Source of the DNA: Trichomonas tenax
Lineage: Eukaryota > Parabasalia > Trichomonadida > Trichomonadidae
Reading direction: 5' to 3'
NCBI GenBank assembly: GCA_023091735.1
Contig: JALKBU010000558.1
Coordinates: forward strand, 1-33,481
DNA: 33,481 nt
Notes under the pieces: model-generated
What the model saw: only the letters and a program-made list of their open reading frames with translations
Database searches by the model: none
What the model was told of the DNA's origin: nothing
Program-made: the position numbers and the translations under genes
Part shown: positions 1 to 10,749 of the stretch, in pieces
Position numbering within the stretch: the first letter of the stretch is position 1
Layout of the letters: each line of letters begins with the position of its first letter

Positions 1-197
1 CCCCCATCTCCGCTACTACCGTCTCTCCTCCTACCACTCTTACTCCTCATAACTTCCACACTATATAAAAAAAATAAAAATAAAAAAAAGAATATAAATA
101 TATTAAAATAAAAAAAATAAAAAAAGAATATACTCACTATAACATAAAAATCTTTGAAATTATTAATTCAAAAAAGAAGTTTAATTTTTTTAAATTT

Positions 198-237
<40 letters not shown>

Positions 238-243
238 TTATAA
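1..243. repeat. Low-complexity DNA with a 37-base T run
   Basis: The first 60 bases are a C/T-rich stretch with few purines. An A/T-only block follows, with runs of A, and then 37 consecutive T at 200-236. No reading frame crosses it. Such a tract at a window edge is a likely place for assembly or length errors, so exact lengths here should not be trusted. Confidence 0.85.
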
Positions 244-464
244 CTTGTCTATCTTGAGATGCTAAAGTATTTTCTCGACACCCTATATTCAATTGCCTCA
301 TCAATGCCTCCTGAAGAGCCCCATAGCTCAAAATATATAAACCTCTTGTTAAGGTAAAATTGTACGGTTTGCAGCCATCATTATACGAGAAATTTAGTTC
401 TTTAAAGTTTTTTCTTGAAGATGACGTTCAATTGTATTCAACAGAATTGGAAATAATGGTATAA
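244..464 (+). pseudogene. Possible coding relic, two frames
   Basis: Two short overlapping plus-strand frames read like protein rather than random AT-rich DNA. One is open at 244-357 and contains the peptide LEMLKYFLDTLYS. The other is open at 327-464 and contains YEKFSSLKFFLEDDVQLYS, ending at a TAA. Together they could be the remains of one gene with a frameshift near 340-357. There is no credible start codon, and I do not recognise the family. It runs toward the 3' end of the flagellar gene that begins (reading leftward) at 5041, so it has no promoter-like space of its own. This is a weak call. Confidence 0.25.
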
Positions 465-535
465 AAAACTACTTGCGTTAAGGTTATAACAAAAAGAATT
501 TAATTTTATCAATATTCAAAAAAAAAGTCATAACA

Positions 536-3500
536 TTAATTAAGTTGTTTGAAACCTGAAACCTGGATAATCTCCTTATCGAGATTGAACTTTCCTTGTG
601 TCGCTTCATCAACAATCTCGTCGATAATCTTATGGAGGATATCCTCAACATTCTCAGCATCAGCGAGTGATGGAGTCTCCTGTGTAGGAACATCGATCTC
701 TGGATCCTTGCTATAGAGTTGCGAGAAGAGTGGGATATGGAATCTTCTCTGTAACGCTTCCTTCATAGCAAGCTTTCTAACTTGTTCATCAGCAAGCGCT
801 TCATCAACGATTGATCCGAGAACATCAGCAACTTCGTCGTGGTGCTGTGCATTTGGCTCCGCCTTTGTTGGATTCTCTGGTGTGAAGAAGTATGTGTCGA
901 GGCTGCCGTATCTCTCTCTGTATTCGTTCTTTGTCATTGCATTGAAAGCAATGTCGATGTACTGGATTGCTGTGTATCTTGGTCCATCAACCTTTGAAAC
1001 TTCGGTTCCGCGCTTTCCGATATGTGTTGAGAACAATCTTGTGTTCATCTGCTTTGTCTTCTGTGATAATTCTAATGTTCTTTCACCAACGCTCTTCCAC
1101 TCTTCTGGGTTCTGTGAGCGTCCCTTCATTGACTGAAGAGTGCCGATCTTGCTGCTTCTAACATTGGATGTATCGATTGGTGGATCGCAGTACAAAACCT
1201 GCTCCTCTTCAGCGAGCTCCGCCTGTGTTGGTTCACGCTGAACTGTTGCGTGTGGCTCTGAGAAGTATAAAGGGATTGCAGAAGAGTAAATCATCGGGCT
1301 CTGTGGTGCGTTGATTGTGAGGAGCATCTTCCTGCACTCTCCGGGCTCGAGCATGCCGTTATCTGGATCGAGTCTAACGCAATCCGACTGAAGCTCTGTG
1401 CTGAATGTGAGTGGGAGCTTCGATGTGTTTGTGACATAGATAACTCTGTCCTTTGATGCGAAGACTGGCATATCACCGAACATGAGATACTGCTCTGAGA
1501 TCTTGACTGGAGAAGCATCATCGATGACGAGAGATTTCGGTGGAGCTGTTTCCCATGTGACAGCGCACTCCTCCTGGTCTGTGTGGACGCCGCGGCCTCT
1601 GAGAGTGACAGTGAATGAGTTGCCATTGGAAACAACGCAGAGGATGGAAACTTCGTACTGGATCGCTTCGAGTGGCTTGAAGATCCACTGGATGTTTGCG
1701 AATGTGCGCGGTTTGACTGTTCCGAGTGGATTGAGGCACTTGAAGATCTCGAAGTTGTGATTTGTTTCGTTGCACTCCTGAACCTGCGTGAGATCGATTC
1801 TGAAGTCTGCGTCCGTGAGAGATGCGTTGAAGATCTGCATAAGCTGAACAGCTGGCTGCATTGAGCCGATTGGAACTGACTGAAGATCAACGACGGGTCT
1901 GTAGTTAACGATGTAAGGGATGGATGGATCGAGTGTTGTGCCCTTGAGAAGGAGTCTGATGATGCGGCCGTTCTGGATACTCAAGACAACTGGAAGCTGA
2001 TGTGATTCGATAAATTTGTGAGAATATGTGAATGTGACATTGCATGACTCATTTGGCTCCAAGTGGAACTTCTTCTCCGAGACTCTGAAGAGCTTAGCTT
2101 GCATGATCTGGTCCTGCTTGAGCTGGTTAGGATCGATTTCGTCTGGAAGAGCCCAATACTCTGGATCGATGGAAACATCGTTCGGGAAGTTAATGGAGAA
2201 GTTGAACGCGATGTGTCCAACGTTCTTGAACCTGATTGAGATCGATGTAGGCTCAGCATCAACTGTGTCGAAGCCGAAGTCGACAACGAACTGCTTCAAG
2301 TCGTCTGTGAGGGAGTTGCATCCGAGCAAATTCATTTCTGCGTTGATGGCGTTGCATGAAGAGTTCTCCCAAATCAGTGATCTCGAGTACTTCTGTGAGA
2401 AGACATCGACAATGGAAAGATGCGGGAAGCAGCCAATACCTGAAACCTTGCAGATCTCTGAGACGCTGCTCTTGACAATGAGCTTCTCGATGCTCTTCTT
2501 CTTGCTGCCAGCGCAGTCCTGCTGATAGATGGATTCGTTAAGCAATGAGCAGAGAATGGAGTCTGTTACATCACCCGGTGTCTTTGGTGTGAATCTGACT
2601 TCGACTTCTCTCGATGAACGAGGTGGAAGGACATCGTCAGCTGGAGAGAACTGCAGGAGCTTCTGTGGTGAAGAAGATTGAAGGAGGAAGTGCATCTGTG
2701 AGTCTGAGTGGTTGGAAATGGATAATGTTGAAACAGCGGCGGAGTTGATTCTGACAAATCCAAAGTCGATGTTTGTTGGCTTTGAGTTAACGATGCAGTC
2801 TGTGACGAGTGTGCAGATTGTAAGTGGATAGTGCTGGACTGTTCTCAATGAAGAGAAGAGTGATGGATCGTTCTGCATTCCATCATTTCCAACAATATAT
2901 GGCAACAACTGCTTAGCAACGTAAGCGTGAGAAGAACCAGCAAGAGCTTGAACATTGCAGACAACTTCGACTCTGAACTCACCAACGGCATCTGGATGGA
3001 ACTCCCAGACGCAGTCGATGATCTCGTGGCTCTTGATTTCGGCTGTCTGTGGAGTAACAATCAAAAGATTTGAATAAACGGAAGGAATCTTCCATTCGAG
3101 TCTCATTGGAACGCTGCTGTCGTTTGTGATCTTGATTGTTTGTGAGCTGATACTGCCGAGCGAGACTGGATGAAGGAACAATGTTCCCATTGTTGAGAAT
3201 GAAACAGCTGGAACTGAAGCATCGCCCTTAAGTTGAACAGAGAACGAGTTTGCTGGGGAATCGTTGATCTGAGCAAACAAGTGTGCGTGATAGTGTCCGC
3301 GCTGTGCTGGTGAGAATCTAACGACGAAGATTTGGAATGATCCTTTGCGAATTGTGCCAACCTGTGGATAAACAGAGAATGCAGCAGAAGACGATGCCAA
3401 TGTGTTCTTGTCTGGCTTTTCAGCTTCAACGACTCTGACGTCGAACTTGAAAGCGCAGTCACCGCGGTTCTCAACGAAGAATGTCTGGTAGTTGGAATCG

Positions 3501-5041
3501 CCAGCAATAGATCCAGCGAAAACCAATGTCTTGTGTGATGTGAACATTGTTGGAATGAATGATGTGACATCGTCCATTGTGTGGCCATTGACGAATGGGA
3601 GGAGAAGGAATGGAATTGTCGGGAACTCGACGATGTTCTTGTTCCTCATTTCCTTGTACTGGGCGAAGCCTTCGAGTGTTGCACCCATGAACTGGAACTC
3701 TAAGAGTGGGTTGAATTTAACTCTGAGTTCCGCTGATTGATGCTTTGCGATCTCTGTTGTTGGTGGATCGACTGTAACGAGGCCGTCTGAGTTTGTCTGC
3801 CAGAAGAGCGTCAAAGCGCCATCTGTGTTGTTCTTAACTGTGAGGATCTGAGGCTCCGGAGAAACATCACGAACACATTGGCCGAACTCGAAGTTCGATG
3901 CGCTCATCGTGACGAGATCTGAATGAGAGAATAACTCATCGAACAGATGAGCACCTGACTGGAGTGTGCATGGATTTCTGCGAAGATCTGCTGAAATGAA
4001 ATCGACTGTTGGGAGTTGTGGATTGTTGATCTTTGGCAACAAATGCGGAGGTTTATTTTGAAGTCCATCGGCGATGATGCAGCGATTTGCTTCGATGTGA
4101 GATACCTTGAGACGTGGAGGAATCGTGAACGTATCATAAGCAGAGCCGAAAACGTCGATTGCAATTGGATGATGCTGATGAATTAACAATGTAACTCTTC
4201 TGTAATATGCGATTGGATATTCCGGTGTGAATGTGATTCTGATAGATTTAGAGTAATTTGGTGCCAAAATACCTTGATTTGGCTCGAAGAAGAAAGCAGA
4301 TGTCGGTTCTATCATGAATTGGAAGAAAACGCGGCGATCAGAGTGATTCTGGATGTTTAGCATACTCGATGATTTCGATTTTAATTGAACATTTCCAAGA
4401 TTAATGTAATTCTTGTCGATTGAAACTTCAGGACCCGTTACATAAGCGCTGCATCTCATAGACGCAGAGTTACCGCCAGCTGTAGAGAAGAGGATGTTTG
4501 CAAAAGCGAAGAAGTCAAAATTTGTTGGATGAAAAGTGATTTTAACGCTCGCAGAACTTTCTGGTTGTAAATGGATTTTTGTCGGCTGAATTTGGAACTG
4601 ATTGAAATCAGAGACGATGTCCACAGTTGCAGGAACAGGAGCTGAGTTGTGGACAGTTAACGATTGTGTAGCTTTTGCGCCGCTCGGCACACGACCAAAG
4701 TCGATTGTCTCTGTGCTCAATGAGATATGGGGTACTTTTGCGACACCGACGACCTTCAATTCGGCCGATTCTAGCAGGTTCTTTCCGAAACGACATATAA
4801 TGGTGCCGTCGAAGCGAGATGCAGTATCAGGCAAAAACGTTATTGTCAATGTTTGTGTTTTCTTGCCTCCAATTGTTCCGTGAGAAGGAGATATCTTGAA
4901 TGGATCTTTATATAACCATACGAACTCAGTTTCTTCTCGCGTTGTATTTTTTATTGTTATTTCAAACGTCGCTGTTTCACCAACTGGACAGAAACCGAAA
5001 TCGGCTCTGTCTGGAATGGATAAAGTTGGAGCTGAGCGCAT
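536..5041 (-). CDS. Flagellar MSP/ASH-repeat protein, CFAP65/HYDIN-like
   Basis: This is a 1,501-residue protein built from about ten immunoglobulin-like ASH/MSP repeats. The repeat signature (hydrophobic-D-F-G, then a variable part, then a strand ending in N-x-S/T) recurs. Examples are DFGFCPVGE near residue 15, IDFGRVPSG near 110, INLGNVQLK near 213, FEFGQCVRD near 385, IDFGFVRIN near 770 and LMFGDMPVF near 1250. Proteins with this layout (HYDIN, CFAP65, CFAP47, DLEC1) sit on or near the axonemal central pair or act in flagellar assembly. That suits a flagellated trichomonad. The acidic C-terminus after about residue 1400 lacks ASH repeats and may be a binding region. The length and the N-terminal repeat make CFAP65 my first choice, but I cannot separate it from related proteins by eye. 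The frame is intact; the ATG at 5041 directly precedes the first repeat. Four copies of an 11-bp motif lie 130-390 bp upstream. Confidence 0.85.
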   Translation of the reverse strand: MRSAPTLSIPDRADFGFCPVGETATFEITIKNTTREETEFVWLYKDPFKISPSHGTIGGKKTQTLTITFLPDTASRFDGTIICRFGKNLLESAELKVVGVAKVPHISLSTETIDFGRVPSGAKATQSLTVHNSAPVPATVDIVSDFNQFQIQPTKIHLQPESSASVKITFHPTNFDFFAFANILFSTAGGNSASMRCSAYVTGPEVSIDKNYINLGNVQLKSKSSSMLNIQNHSDRRVFFQFMIEPTSAFFFEPNQGILAPNYSKSIRITFTPEYPIAYYRRVTLLIHQHHPIAIDVFGSAYDTFTIPPRLKVSHIEANRCIIADGLQNKPPHLLPKINNPQLPTVDFISADLRRNPCTLQSGAHLFDELFSHSDLVTMSASNFEFGQCVRDVSPEPQILTVKNNTDGALTLFWQTNSDGLVTVDPPTTEIAKHQSAELRVKFNPLLEFQFMGATLEGFAQYKEMRNKNIVEFPTIPFLLLPFVNGHTMDDVTSFIPTMFTSHKTLVFAGSIAGDSNYQTFFVENRGDCAFKFDVRVVEAEKPDKNTLASSSAAFSVYPQVGTIRKGSFQIFVVRFSPAQRGHYHAHLFAQINDSPANSFSVQLKGDASVPAVSFSTMGTLFLHPVSLGSISSQTIKITNDSSVPMRLEWKIPSVYSNLLIVTPQTAEIKSHEIIDCVWEFHPDAVGEFRVEVVCNVQALAGSSHAYVAKQLLPYIVGNDGMQNDPSLFSSLRTVQHYPLTICTLVTDCIVNSKPTNIDFGFVRINSAAVSTLSISNHSDSQMHFLLQSSSPQKLLQFSPADDVLPPRSSREVEVRFTPKTPGDVTDSILCSLLNESIYQQDCAGSKKKSIEKLIVKSSVSEICKVSGIGCFPHLSIVDVFSQKYSRSLIWENSSCNAINAEMNLLGCNSLTDDLKQFVVDFGFDTVDAEPTSISIRFKNVGHIAFNFSINFPNDVSIDPEYWALPDEIDPNQLKQDQIMQAKLFRVSEKKFHLEPNESCNVTFTYSHKFIESHQLPVVLSIQNGRIIRLLLKGTTLDPSIPYIVNYRPVVDLQSVPIGSMQPAVQLMQIFNASLTDADFRIDLTQVQECNETNHNFEIFKCLNPLGTVKPRTFANIQWIFKPLEAIQYEVSILCVVSNGNSFTVTLRGRGVHTDQEECAVTWETAPPKSLVIDDASPVKISEQYLMFGDMPVFASKDRVIYVTNTSKLPLTFSTELQSDCVRLDPDNGMLEPGECRKMLLTINAPQSPMIYSSAIPLYFSEPHATVQREPTQAELAEEEQVLYCDPPIDTSNVRSSKIGTLQSMKGRSQNPEEWKSVGERTLELSQKTKQMNTRLFSTHIGKRGTEVSKVDGPRYTAIQYIDIAFNAMTKNEYRERYGSLDTYFFTPENPTKAEPNAQHHDEVADVLGSIVDEALADEQVRKLAMKEALQRRFHIPLFSQLYSKDPEIDVPTQETPSLADAENVEDILHKIIDEIVDEATQGKFNLDKEIIQVSGFKQLN

Positions 5042-5168
5042 TGAAAAAAACGTATTTGCGGTTTGTGAGGGCTCTCAATTTTTTATAAAAGAATAAATTA
5101 AATATTTTGTATTTATATCTTGTGTATTATCCAAATATAACAAAATTTTATATTTTGACAATAATTCT

Positions 5169-5430
5169 TTTACATGGCAATATGTCAAAATATTATAAAT
5201 CAAATATATTAATAAATATAAAATATACTTATGATTCCAAAACTAATTCTATGATCATTTGAAATTATTTAAGAAATTTTACATGGCAAAAAATTAATAA
5301 CGGAAAAATATTGCTTACATGGCAAAATGTCATAAAAATTATCAAAATTATTAAATGCTTAGATTAGAAACAAGTAACCAAAACTAATTATATAATTATT
5401 TTTGATTTGTTAAAAATATTTTACATGGCA
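5169..5430 (-). promoter_or_regulatory. Cluster of four TGCCATGTAAA motifs
   Basis: Read on the minus strand, TGCCATGTAAA occurs at 5169-5179, 5278-5288 and 5420-5430, with a one-base variant (TGCCATGTAAG) at 5314-5324. All four face the same way as the flagellar gene starting at 5041. They belong to the wider TGNCRYGTAAA family seen upstream of other genes in the window. Function is unknown; a transcription-factor site is the simplest reading. Confidence 0.5.
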
Positions 5431-5785
5431 ATTTTTTCATTTCTTATATTTATGAGATAACAATCACTGCAGACTCAGTCATTGATGGTATAGTTTATAT
5501 GAATTGTTGTAATGATGTTTTTGGCCGCTTTGTGTTCATATCTTCATTCATATTTCGATGATTTGAATTACAGACATCAACTTAAGGTTGCCTAAGAAAC
5601 ACATAGAATTCATCATCTGTTGCGTAATAGAAATGTGTTGGTTAAGGAATCTTGTTCCAAATTTATTTTCAAATTAGTATATCGATGTTAAAATGGCTGA
5701 TTACACTTGCGGGCATCATTACATTGCAAAAAATATAATGAATTAGATATGATAATGGTTCATTGAAGACTTTATAAAATTATCA

Positions 5786-6382
5786 AGAAGTGTTTTAACT
5801 CTCAAATTTGGTTTTTATTGACCAAAATTGACAAAATTAGCATTAACATTATGTAAATGTTATAATAAACCATATTTTAAAAAGTGAATAAGGTTAAAAG
5901 TTGCGTTTTTACACAATTTATTTGACACTGTTTACATTAATAAAATTGAATATATGATGCGAATGATTTTTCCATCGTTTTTATTTTGAACACTTTATTT
6001 CTATTAATCAATAATTTCAGTATATTCATTGGGAGGCTATGAGTATAATTTGGTGTATCACATTAAAAACATGTAATATGTGCATGCGTCTATGCGTATT
6101 GTCGTCTCCGCAATGATTTCGTGTATTTATAAGTTAAGATACTGAACAATTATTCAATTAGGAGCTTGTATTATTTGTTATATGTTACTATGTTGTTGGC
6201 ATGTGATATATTTATAATAAATATTGCTATTTACTCAATAATAAGCTGATATCAAATTGTTAATGAAAAATATGAAACGATATTATATGTTTAACACTAC
6301 AACTATGTATTGCATCACATAAGAGTTATATTTGCCCATACATGTTTTATCTGGTTCTGACCCACAGAGTTGATACACTTCT
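5786..6382. mobile_element. Non-autonomous DNA transposon, copy 1 (597 bp)
   Basis: The left end is AGAAGTGTTTTAACTC. The right end, reverse-complemented, is AGAAGTGTATCAACTC, so 14 of 16 bases match. The flanks are AATTATCA (5778-5785) and ATTTATCA (6383-6390), an 8-bp target-site duplication with one difference. There is no transposase frame inside, so the element is non-autonomous. The left 210 bp and right 30 bp match copy 2 (16335-16580) closely. The central 350 bp, about 5998-6350, are absent from copy 2. Copy 1 is therefore the fuller form, or has gained an insertion. It lies between the divergent flagellar and TBC genes. Confidence 0.85.
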
Positions 6383-6493
6383 ATTTATCAAAATATGTTT
6401 TTATCGAGAACAGAAGCTGATTTTCAAGATTTCTATTTATCTAGTTGAATATGAGATATTTATACAGGTGTTTATAACAAATGTAGTTTTGTA

Positions 6494-6765
6494 TTTACGT
6501 GTCAGTTTGTCAAAATAATATTAAGTCATAATTTTATGATTGTTTGAAAGTTCAATAGAAGTTATAATAATTTCAATGGAATTTTCTCATGTTCGAAGTT
6601 CAATTTACATGTCAGATAAAACGGTAGCTGCATTCAAATGATTCAAGTTTGGTCAAATAAACATAATATTTTGTTTAAACAAATATCGCTTATAATTCGG
6701 CGGTAATTTCGGCAGTAGACCAATATTTCATCAATATCTTTTGATGTTGTTAACTTTACATGTCA
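6494..6765. promoter_or_regulatory. Three TTTACRTGTCA motifs
   Basis: The motif occurs at 6494-6504, 6604-6614 and 6755-6765. It is on the plus strand as TTTACRTGTCA, which is the reverse of the TGNCRYGTAAA orientation relative to the TBC gene at 6947. All three are followed by GT or GA and T-rich DNA. They lie 180-450 bp from the TBC start. They may serve either of the divergent genes, or neither. Confidence 0.4.
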
Positions 6766-6946
6766 GTTTTATCTAATGAGAAAATGGCAAATTAAAAAAT
6801 CGCGTCTTTGAGGCATTTGGAGTTAAAATTTGAGTAACACCGATAATGTATATAACGAAACGGCAGTCAATTTTTTTTACTTTTGTGAAAAAATCATCAC
6901 AATTTGGATTGATTTAATAACGTGACAGATCTCATAGAATCAAAAA

Positions 6947-7996
6947 ATGTTATCTCCGCCCCATCACGTCCCCAAATTCCATATCATGCAGTACATAATC
7001 TCATCCATGGACTCCCCCGAGATAGACACACACCCAATTCGCAGGAGACTTGCTGTTGGACTTGATGAATGCCCTCCAGACGACAGATGCCTCTCGTGGC
7101 TCATTATTTTGGGCATCTACATTAAGAATCCTGCGGACTGGCCACGAAAATTACATCAATTGAAGGAAGAATATCGTGGATATATTCAAGATTTAAAGTT
7201 ATCTGACTGGCACACGCGCGATCTGCCCCTTGTTATGACTTCTGAGTACGAATTGGACCTTCCTCACAAGCATCAAATGATTTTGATTCATGGCGATATT
7301 GTAAGGACAGGGCGAAATATATTTTACCTCGCTCCAATGGCCGTTGGACAACCACAGGATGACCAGGCTGATGATATATTCTTCCTCTTCAGTCAACATT
7401 TTAGACAGATGGAAAGAGTTCTTTACGTGTTCTCGATACTGAACTGCAACATCGGGTACATGCAGGGATTCAATGAGCTCATTCAGCCTATCTACTATGT
7501 GCTTGTTCAAGCGCGTGAGTTGTTCAATAATAATTATTTTCCGATAGAAGTCATGTGCTTCAATATGCTTTTGAACCTTCTAATGGGTACAGATTTGGTA
7601 TCTTTCTTCAAAACCAACAGCAATCAGTGCGGAACACTTAAATTATTGGCGACTTTCTCAGATCTGTTGCACAAGTACCAACCTGATGCGGCTGAGGTCA
7701 TTGCAGATCTAAACATCCATCCGGCGTGTTATTGCTTCAGGTGGTTCGCCCTTCTCTACACACAAGAATTCCAATTACCTGACGTAATATGGATTTGGGA
7801 TGCGATTTTGAGCAGGTTTGATAAGGTGACTGATTTTGCGTTCTTTATTGGTCTAGGACTTATCAACCATATGAAGAATAAGATCAAAGGTGCGGATTTT
7901 GCAACTGTGATCAATCTATTCCAGAACTTGAACTCAGCTGACGTCAAAAGTGCTTTGAGGTATGCAAGTCAACTTTGGAACAAAGTAAATTGTTAG
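6947..7996 (+). CDS. TBC-domain Rab GTPase-activating protein
   Basis: This is a 349-residue protein, nearly all of it a TBC domain, which speeds GTP hydrolysis by Rab GTPases on membranes. Both catalytic fingers are present: the arginine in IHGDIVRT (R120) and the glutamine in YMQGFNEL (Q173). The later helices fit too, with the PACYCFRWFALLYTQEF stretch followed by a VIWIWDAILSR helix that matches the usual 'LWD..f' motif. The layout and size resemble the TBC1D13 group. No other domain is visible, so the Rab target cannot be guessed. The ATG at 6947 sits after CAAAAA. A fragment resembling the last codons of this gene recurs just downstream at 8047-8080. Confidence 0.9.
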   Translation: MLSPPHHVPKFHIMQYIISSMDSPEIDTHPIRRRLAVGLDECPPDDRCLSWLIILGIYIKNPADWPRKLHQLKEEYRGYIQDLKLSDWHTRDLPLVMTSEYELDLPHKHQMILIHGDIVRTGRNIFYLAPMAVGQPQDDQADDIFFLFSQHFRQMERVLYVFSILNCNIGYMQGFNELIQPIYYVLVQARELFNNNYFPIEVMCFNMLLNLLMGTDLVSFFKTNSNQCGTLKLLATFSDLLHKYQPDAAEVIADLNIHPACYCFRWFALLYTQEFQLPDVIWIWDAILSRFDKVTDFAFFIGLGLINHMKNKIKGADFATVINLFQNLNSADVKSALRYASQLWNKVNC

Positions 7997-8046
7997 TATT
8001 TTTTAATGTAATAAAGATAATGTTTATAAGATTTTTCATCAAAAAA

Positions 8047-8080
8047 AATCCGCTGATGTCAAAAGTGCTTCGAAGCATAA
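8047..8080 (+). repeat. Degenerate copy of the TBC gene's 3' end
   Basis: The run TGATGTCAAAAGTGCTTCGA closely repeats TGACGTCAAAAGTGCTTTGA, found in the last 60 bases of the TBC gene (near 7938-7957). In frame it would read SADVKSA, as in the gene. It lies about 60 bp past the TBC stop. It may be the trace of a small tandem duplication. Confidence 0.5.
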
Positions 8081-8129
8081 ATGTTTCAGTTATAGAAGAA
8101 CTATGAAACCAGATATAAATTGTGTTGAT

Positions 8130-8938
8130 TCAAATGATTCCTTTAGAGAATTTATGACATATATTGGATCGGAGAGCAAACGCAATGAAGCGAAATAATC
8201 TGGCTTTTGTTAATCGAATACTTCTGAATGATTCATCTGTATCTGTAACATTAGTATTTGTTGGAGTTTCCGATGTAATATCGGAATCAGCGCCTTCAGA
8301 AGATGATTGATCAATTCTCTCGAGTTTACCTCCGAATTCATCTTGTCCTCTATAATCAAGAGGAATATAAATCTTTACAATTTTGGGTAAGACTTGATTT
8401 TTCACATAATCGTCATCAAATGTAATAGGAGCTATTGAATAATAATATAAATCAATATTATGTTGGAGTGAATCGAATAATTGTAAGCTTGCTCATGATA
8501 TTGAACTATTTGTAATAATATATTTCAATGATCGACATCCTTTAAAAACATTAGTATGTACACTTAGTAAATTCAATGGAAGAATTATGTTTTTTAAGTT
8601 TGCACAGTTTGCGAATGCCATGTATTCCAAATATTTAAGACTATCTGGCAACTTAATATCTTTTAAGCTATAACAATTGTTGAATGCATTTTCACTAATA
8701 AACTCCATTTTTCTCCAAAATCAACCCATTCTAATGAATAGCATGATTCGAATGCTCCTGATCCAATTGCTTCTGTATCTATTAAGTAAACTTCTTTGAT
8801 GTTTTGATGGTTTTGAAACAAATTACCACTAATGTATTTACAGTTAATAATTTTTACATATACCAAAGCAGTTCTAGCCTTGCTAGAAGTAGGGCATGTC
8901 TGAAATGTATAGTTCCTGGCATTTGAAGCTCCACTTAT
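8130..8938 (-). pseudogene. BspA-like leucine-rich-repeat gene, broken
   Basis: Three minus-strand segments read as one protein of the TpLRR/BspA type (LRR_5), a surface-protein family greatly expanded in trichomonads. The first (8938 down to about 8707) holds KIINCKYISGNLF and IGSGAFESCYSLEWVDFGEK. The second (about 8708-8493) continues with FISENAFNNCYSLKDIKLP and AFANCANLKNIILP. A frameshift near 8705 separates them. The second runs into an in-frame TGA at 8493-8495. Past that stop the same frame continues with SLQLF and then IYIPLDYRGQDEFGG, a typical end to such a repeat array. The last 70 residues are serine- and threonine-rich. No signal peptide or membrane segment is visible. With one frameshift, one stop and no start codon, it is a truncated pseudogene. 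Confidence 0.8.
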
Positions 8939-9887
8939 TCATCCATCGCTCAAAAAAGTATAAAAATAATGAAAACTGTTTTTTATCGGTCTTACATTCA
9001 AAATTCTACTTGGTCATTTTTGTAAACTCTTGTTACATTATTAAAAATCCTTCATATTACTTCTAATGATTTCTGAACATGAATATACTTCATTAAATCC
9101 ATATTTAAAATATAAATTTTTCGGATTTGTTGCATGGAAACAATTTTTTAGTCAAGGAACTTTGCAAATCTAAACATCTATCATATTTGATATTGAATCA
9201 GATGGTAAGTGTTGTTATATGCTTTGATTCAAATTAGTGTTTTACTTAATGTAACATGATCCAAATGGTTGAATATTTATATAAAATGATTTTAACTAAA
9301 ATAAATGGGAAATTATTTAACTTAATTTATTTATGATACCGCAAAATATCTTTTTGCGTTTTTCAACATCTATTGTCGATCAAACAATACTAGCAAATAT
9401 ATGTTATATATGCATACTCTTTTTAACCTCTGTACGCTTTTAGTCTTTCCAAAATAGATGATTTATTTTTCCTAACTGTTCGATGATAAAAACTCGTAAT
9501 ATATTCGAACTGTGTGTGATGTCATGCTTTTGTACCTCTTTTACACTAGTAATATACAATGAATAATATAGAATGATATAATTGATTAAGCATAATATTG
9601 TCAATATAAAGCGTTACTAATCGAAATTTGATTTTTCACTATTTTACAAAAAAATGAATCTCGCGGATATTAATTCAGTTATATTTAGTGTAGCGTAGAG
9701 CATAAAAATATCTAATACATTTCAACATATATTTCATTATATTATATATATATTAATGCCGCTTATGTCTGCATATCTCATCTGCAGGTGTATATAAACA
9801 TCAAAATAAGGTCATATAAACCAGCATATAATGGATGAAGCGCCGAGAATAACAATTAATAATTATTTTCAAAAGCTTTGATATTAT

Positions 9888-10058
9888 CTAGTGAATTGGG
9901 TTGAGAAGGTCCGGTGCGTAGTGAACATCAACATACTTCTGCTGGAGTCCATTTGCAATCTTCTGTAAGGTTTTTTCTTCGTTCATAACTTTGTCGAGCA
10001 AAATTAACGTACAAAAAAAATTGACCCCTCTATTCAAAGCATTTATCTCAATTTCTGC
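9888..10058 (-). pseudogene. Short coding relic, unknown family
   Basis: A 56-codon minus-strand frame, richer in GC than its surroundings, ends at a TAG at 9888. It contains EINALNRGVNF, then MNEEKTLQKIANGLQQKY, then YAPDLLNPIH at the end. The residue mix looks like the C-terminus of a real soluble protein. It is closed upstream by a stop. An internal ATG at 9986 would give 32 residues. I do not recognise the family. It is either a relic of a lost gene or a very small gene. Confidence 0.3.
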
Positions 10059-10749
10059 TTAAAAAAATTGAGATTATCAAATTAAGTTTTCGTACTTAAA
10101 TATATAATCCTTCTATCTGAATGGTTTCATTTGCCAAAAATTTAGAGCATAAATATGATAAATTACCTTAGTTGGTCGCTTTTAAATTTAAAATGAATCA
10201 CCAATGGTATTTTAAACAGCTTCTCTTTGTTATCAATAATAATTTTGAATGCAATTTTACCTCATTGCAAAATAATGAACGGTTCATTATTGAACCCATT
10301 ATTTCATGAAGAAATTGAACTTTTAATTTTTTCATTTTATCACATTTTATTCATCTTTATTTTAGAGTAATTTCCCATTACAATTTCCATTTATGAATAT
10401 GATACAACTATTGGTGTCTTGTACTATGTAATGATATAATGCCTTAACACAACTATTGGCACACATTGGAATATAATGGAATTTTTCGAACCATAAATGA
10501 TTTCATCAAAAACTTTTAAAAAATCACATAATACCTAAAGGCTACTTGACATTTCAGCAATGAAATCATATGCAACTAGGATAATACTATATATTGCATT
10601 AGTTATTTTTGAAATTTTCCTATATAAGTGATTAAATTTTATTAATTTTTCTTTTCGAAAAATTCAAGTATGGTTTTTCCATATGGATCTGACACTAGAA
10701 CAAACCCTAAGTTTCATTGGTATGGATTGTGGGATTTAGTAAAATTTCA

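Noticed and set aside
1291..1890. A 199-codon minus-strand frame and several shorter frames inside the flagellar gene
   Set aside because: They overlap the intact 1,501-residue frame and have serine/arginine-heavy, unnatural composition typical of out-of-frame reading.
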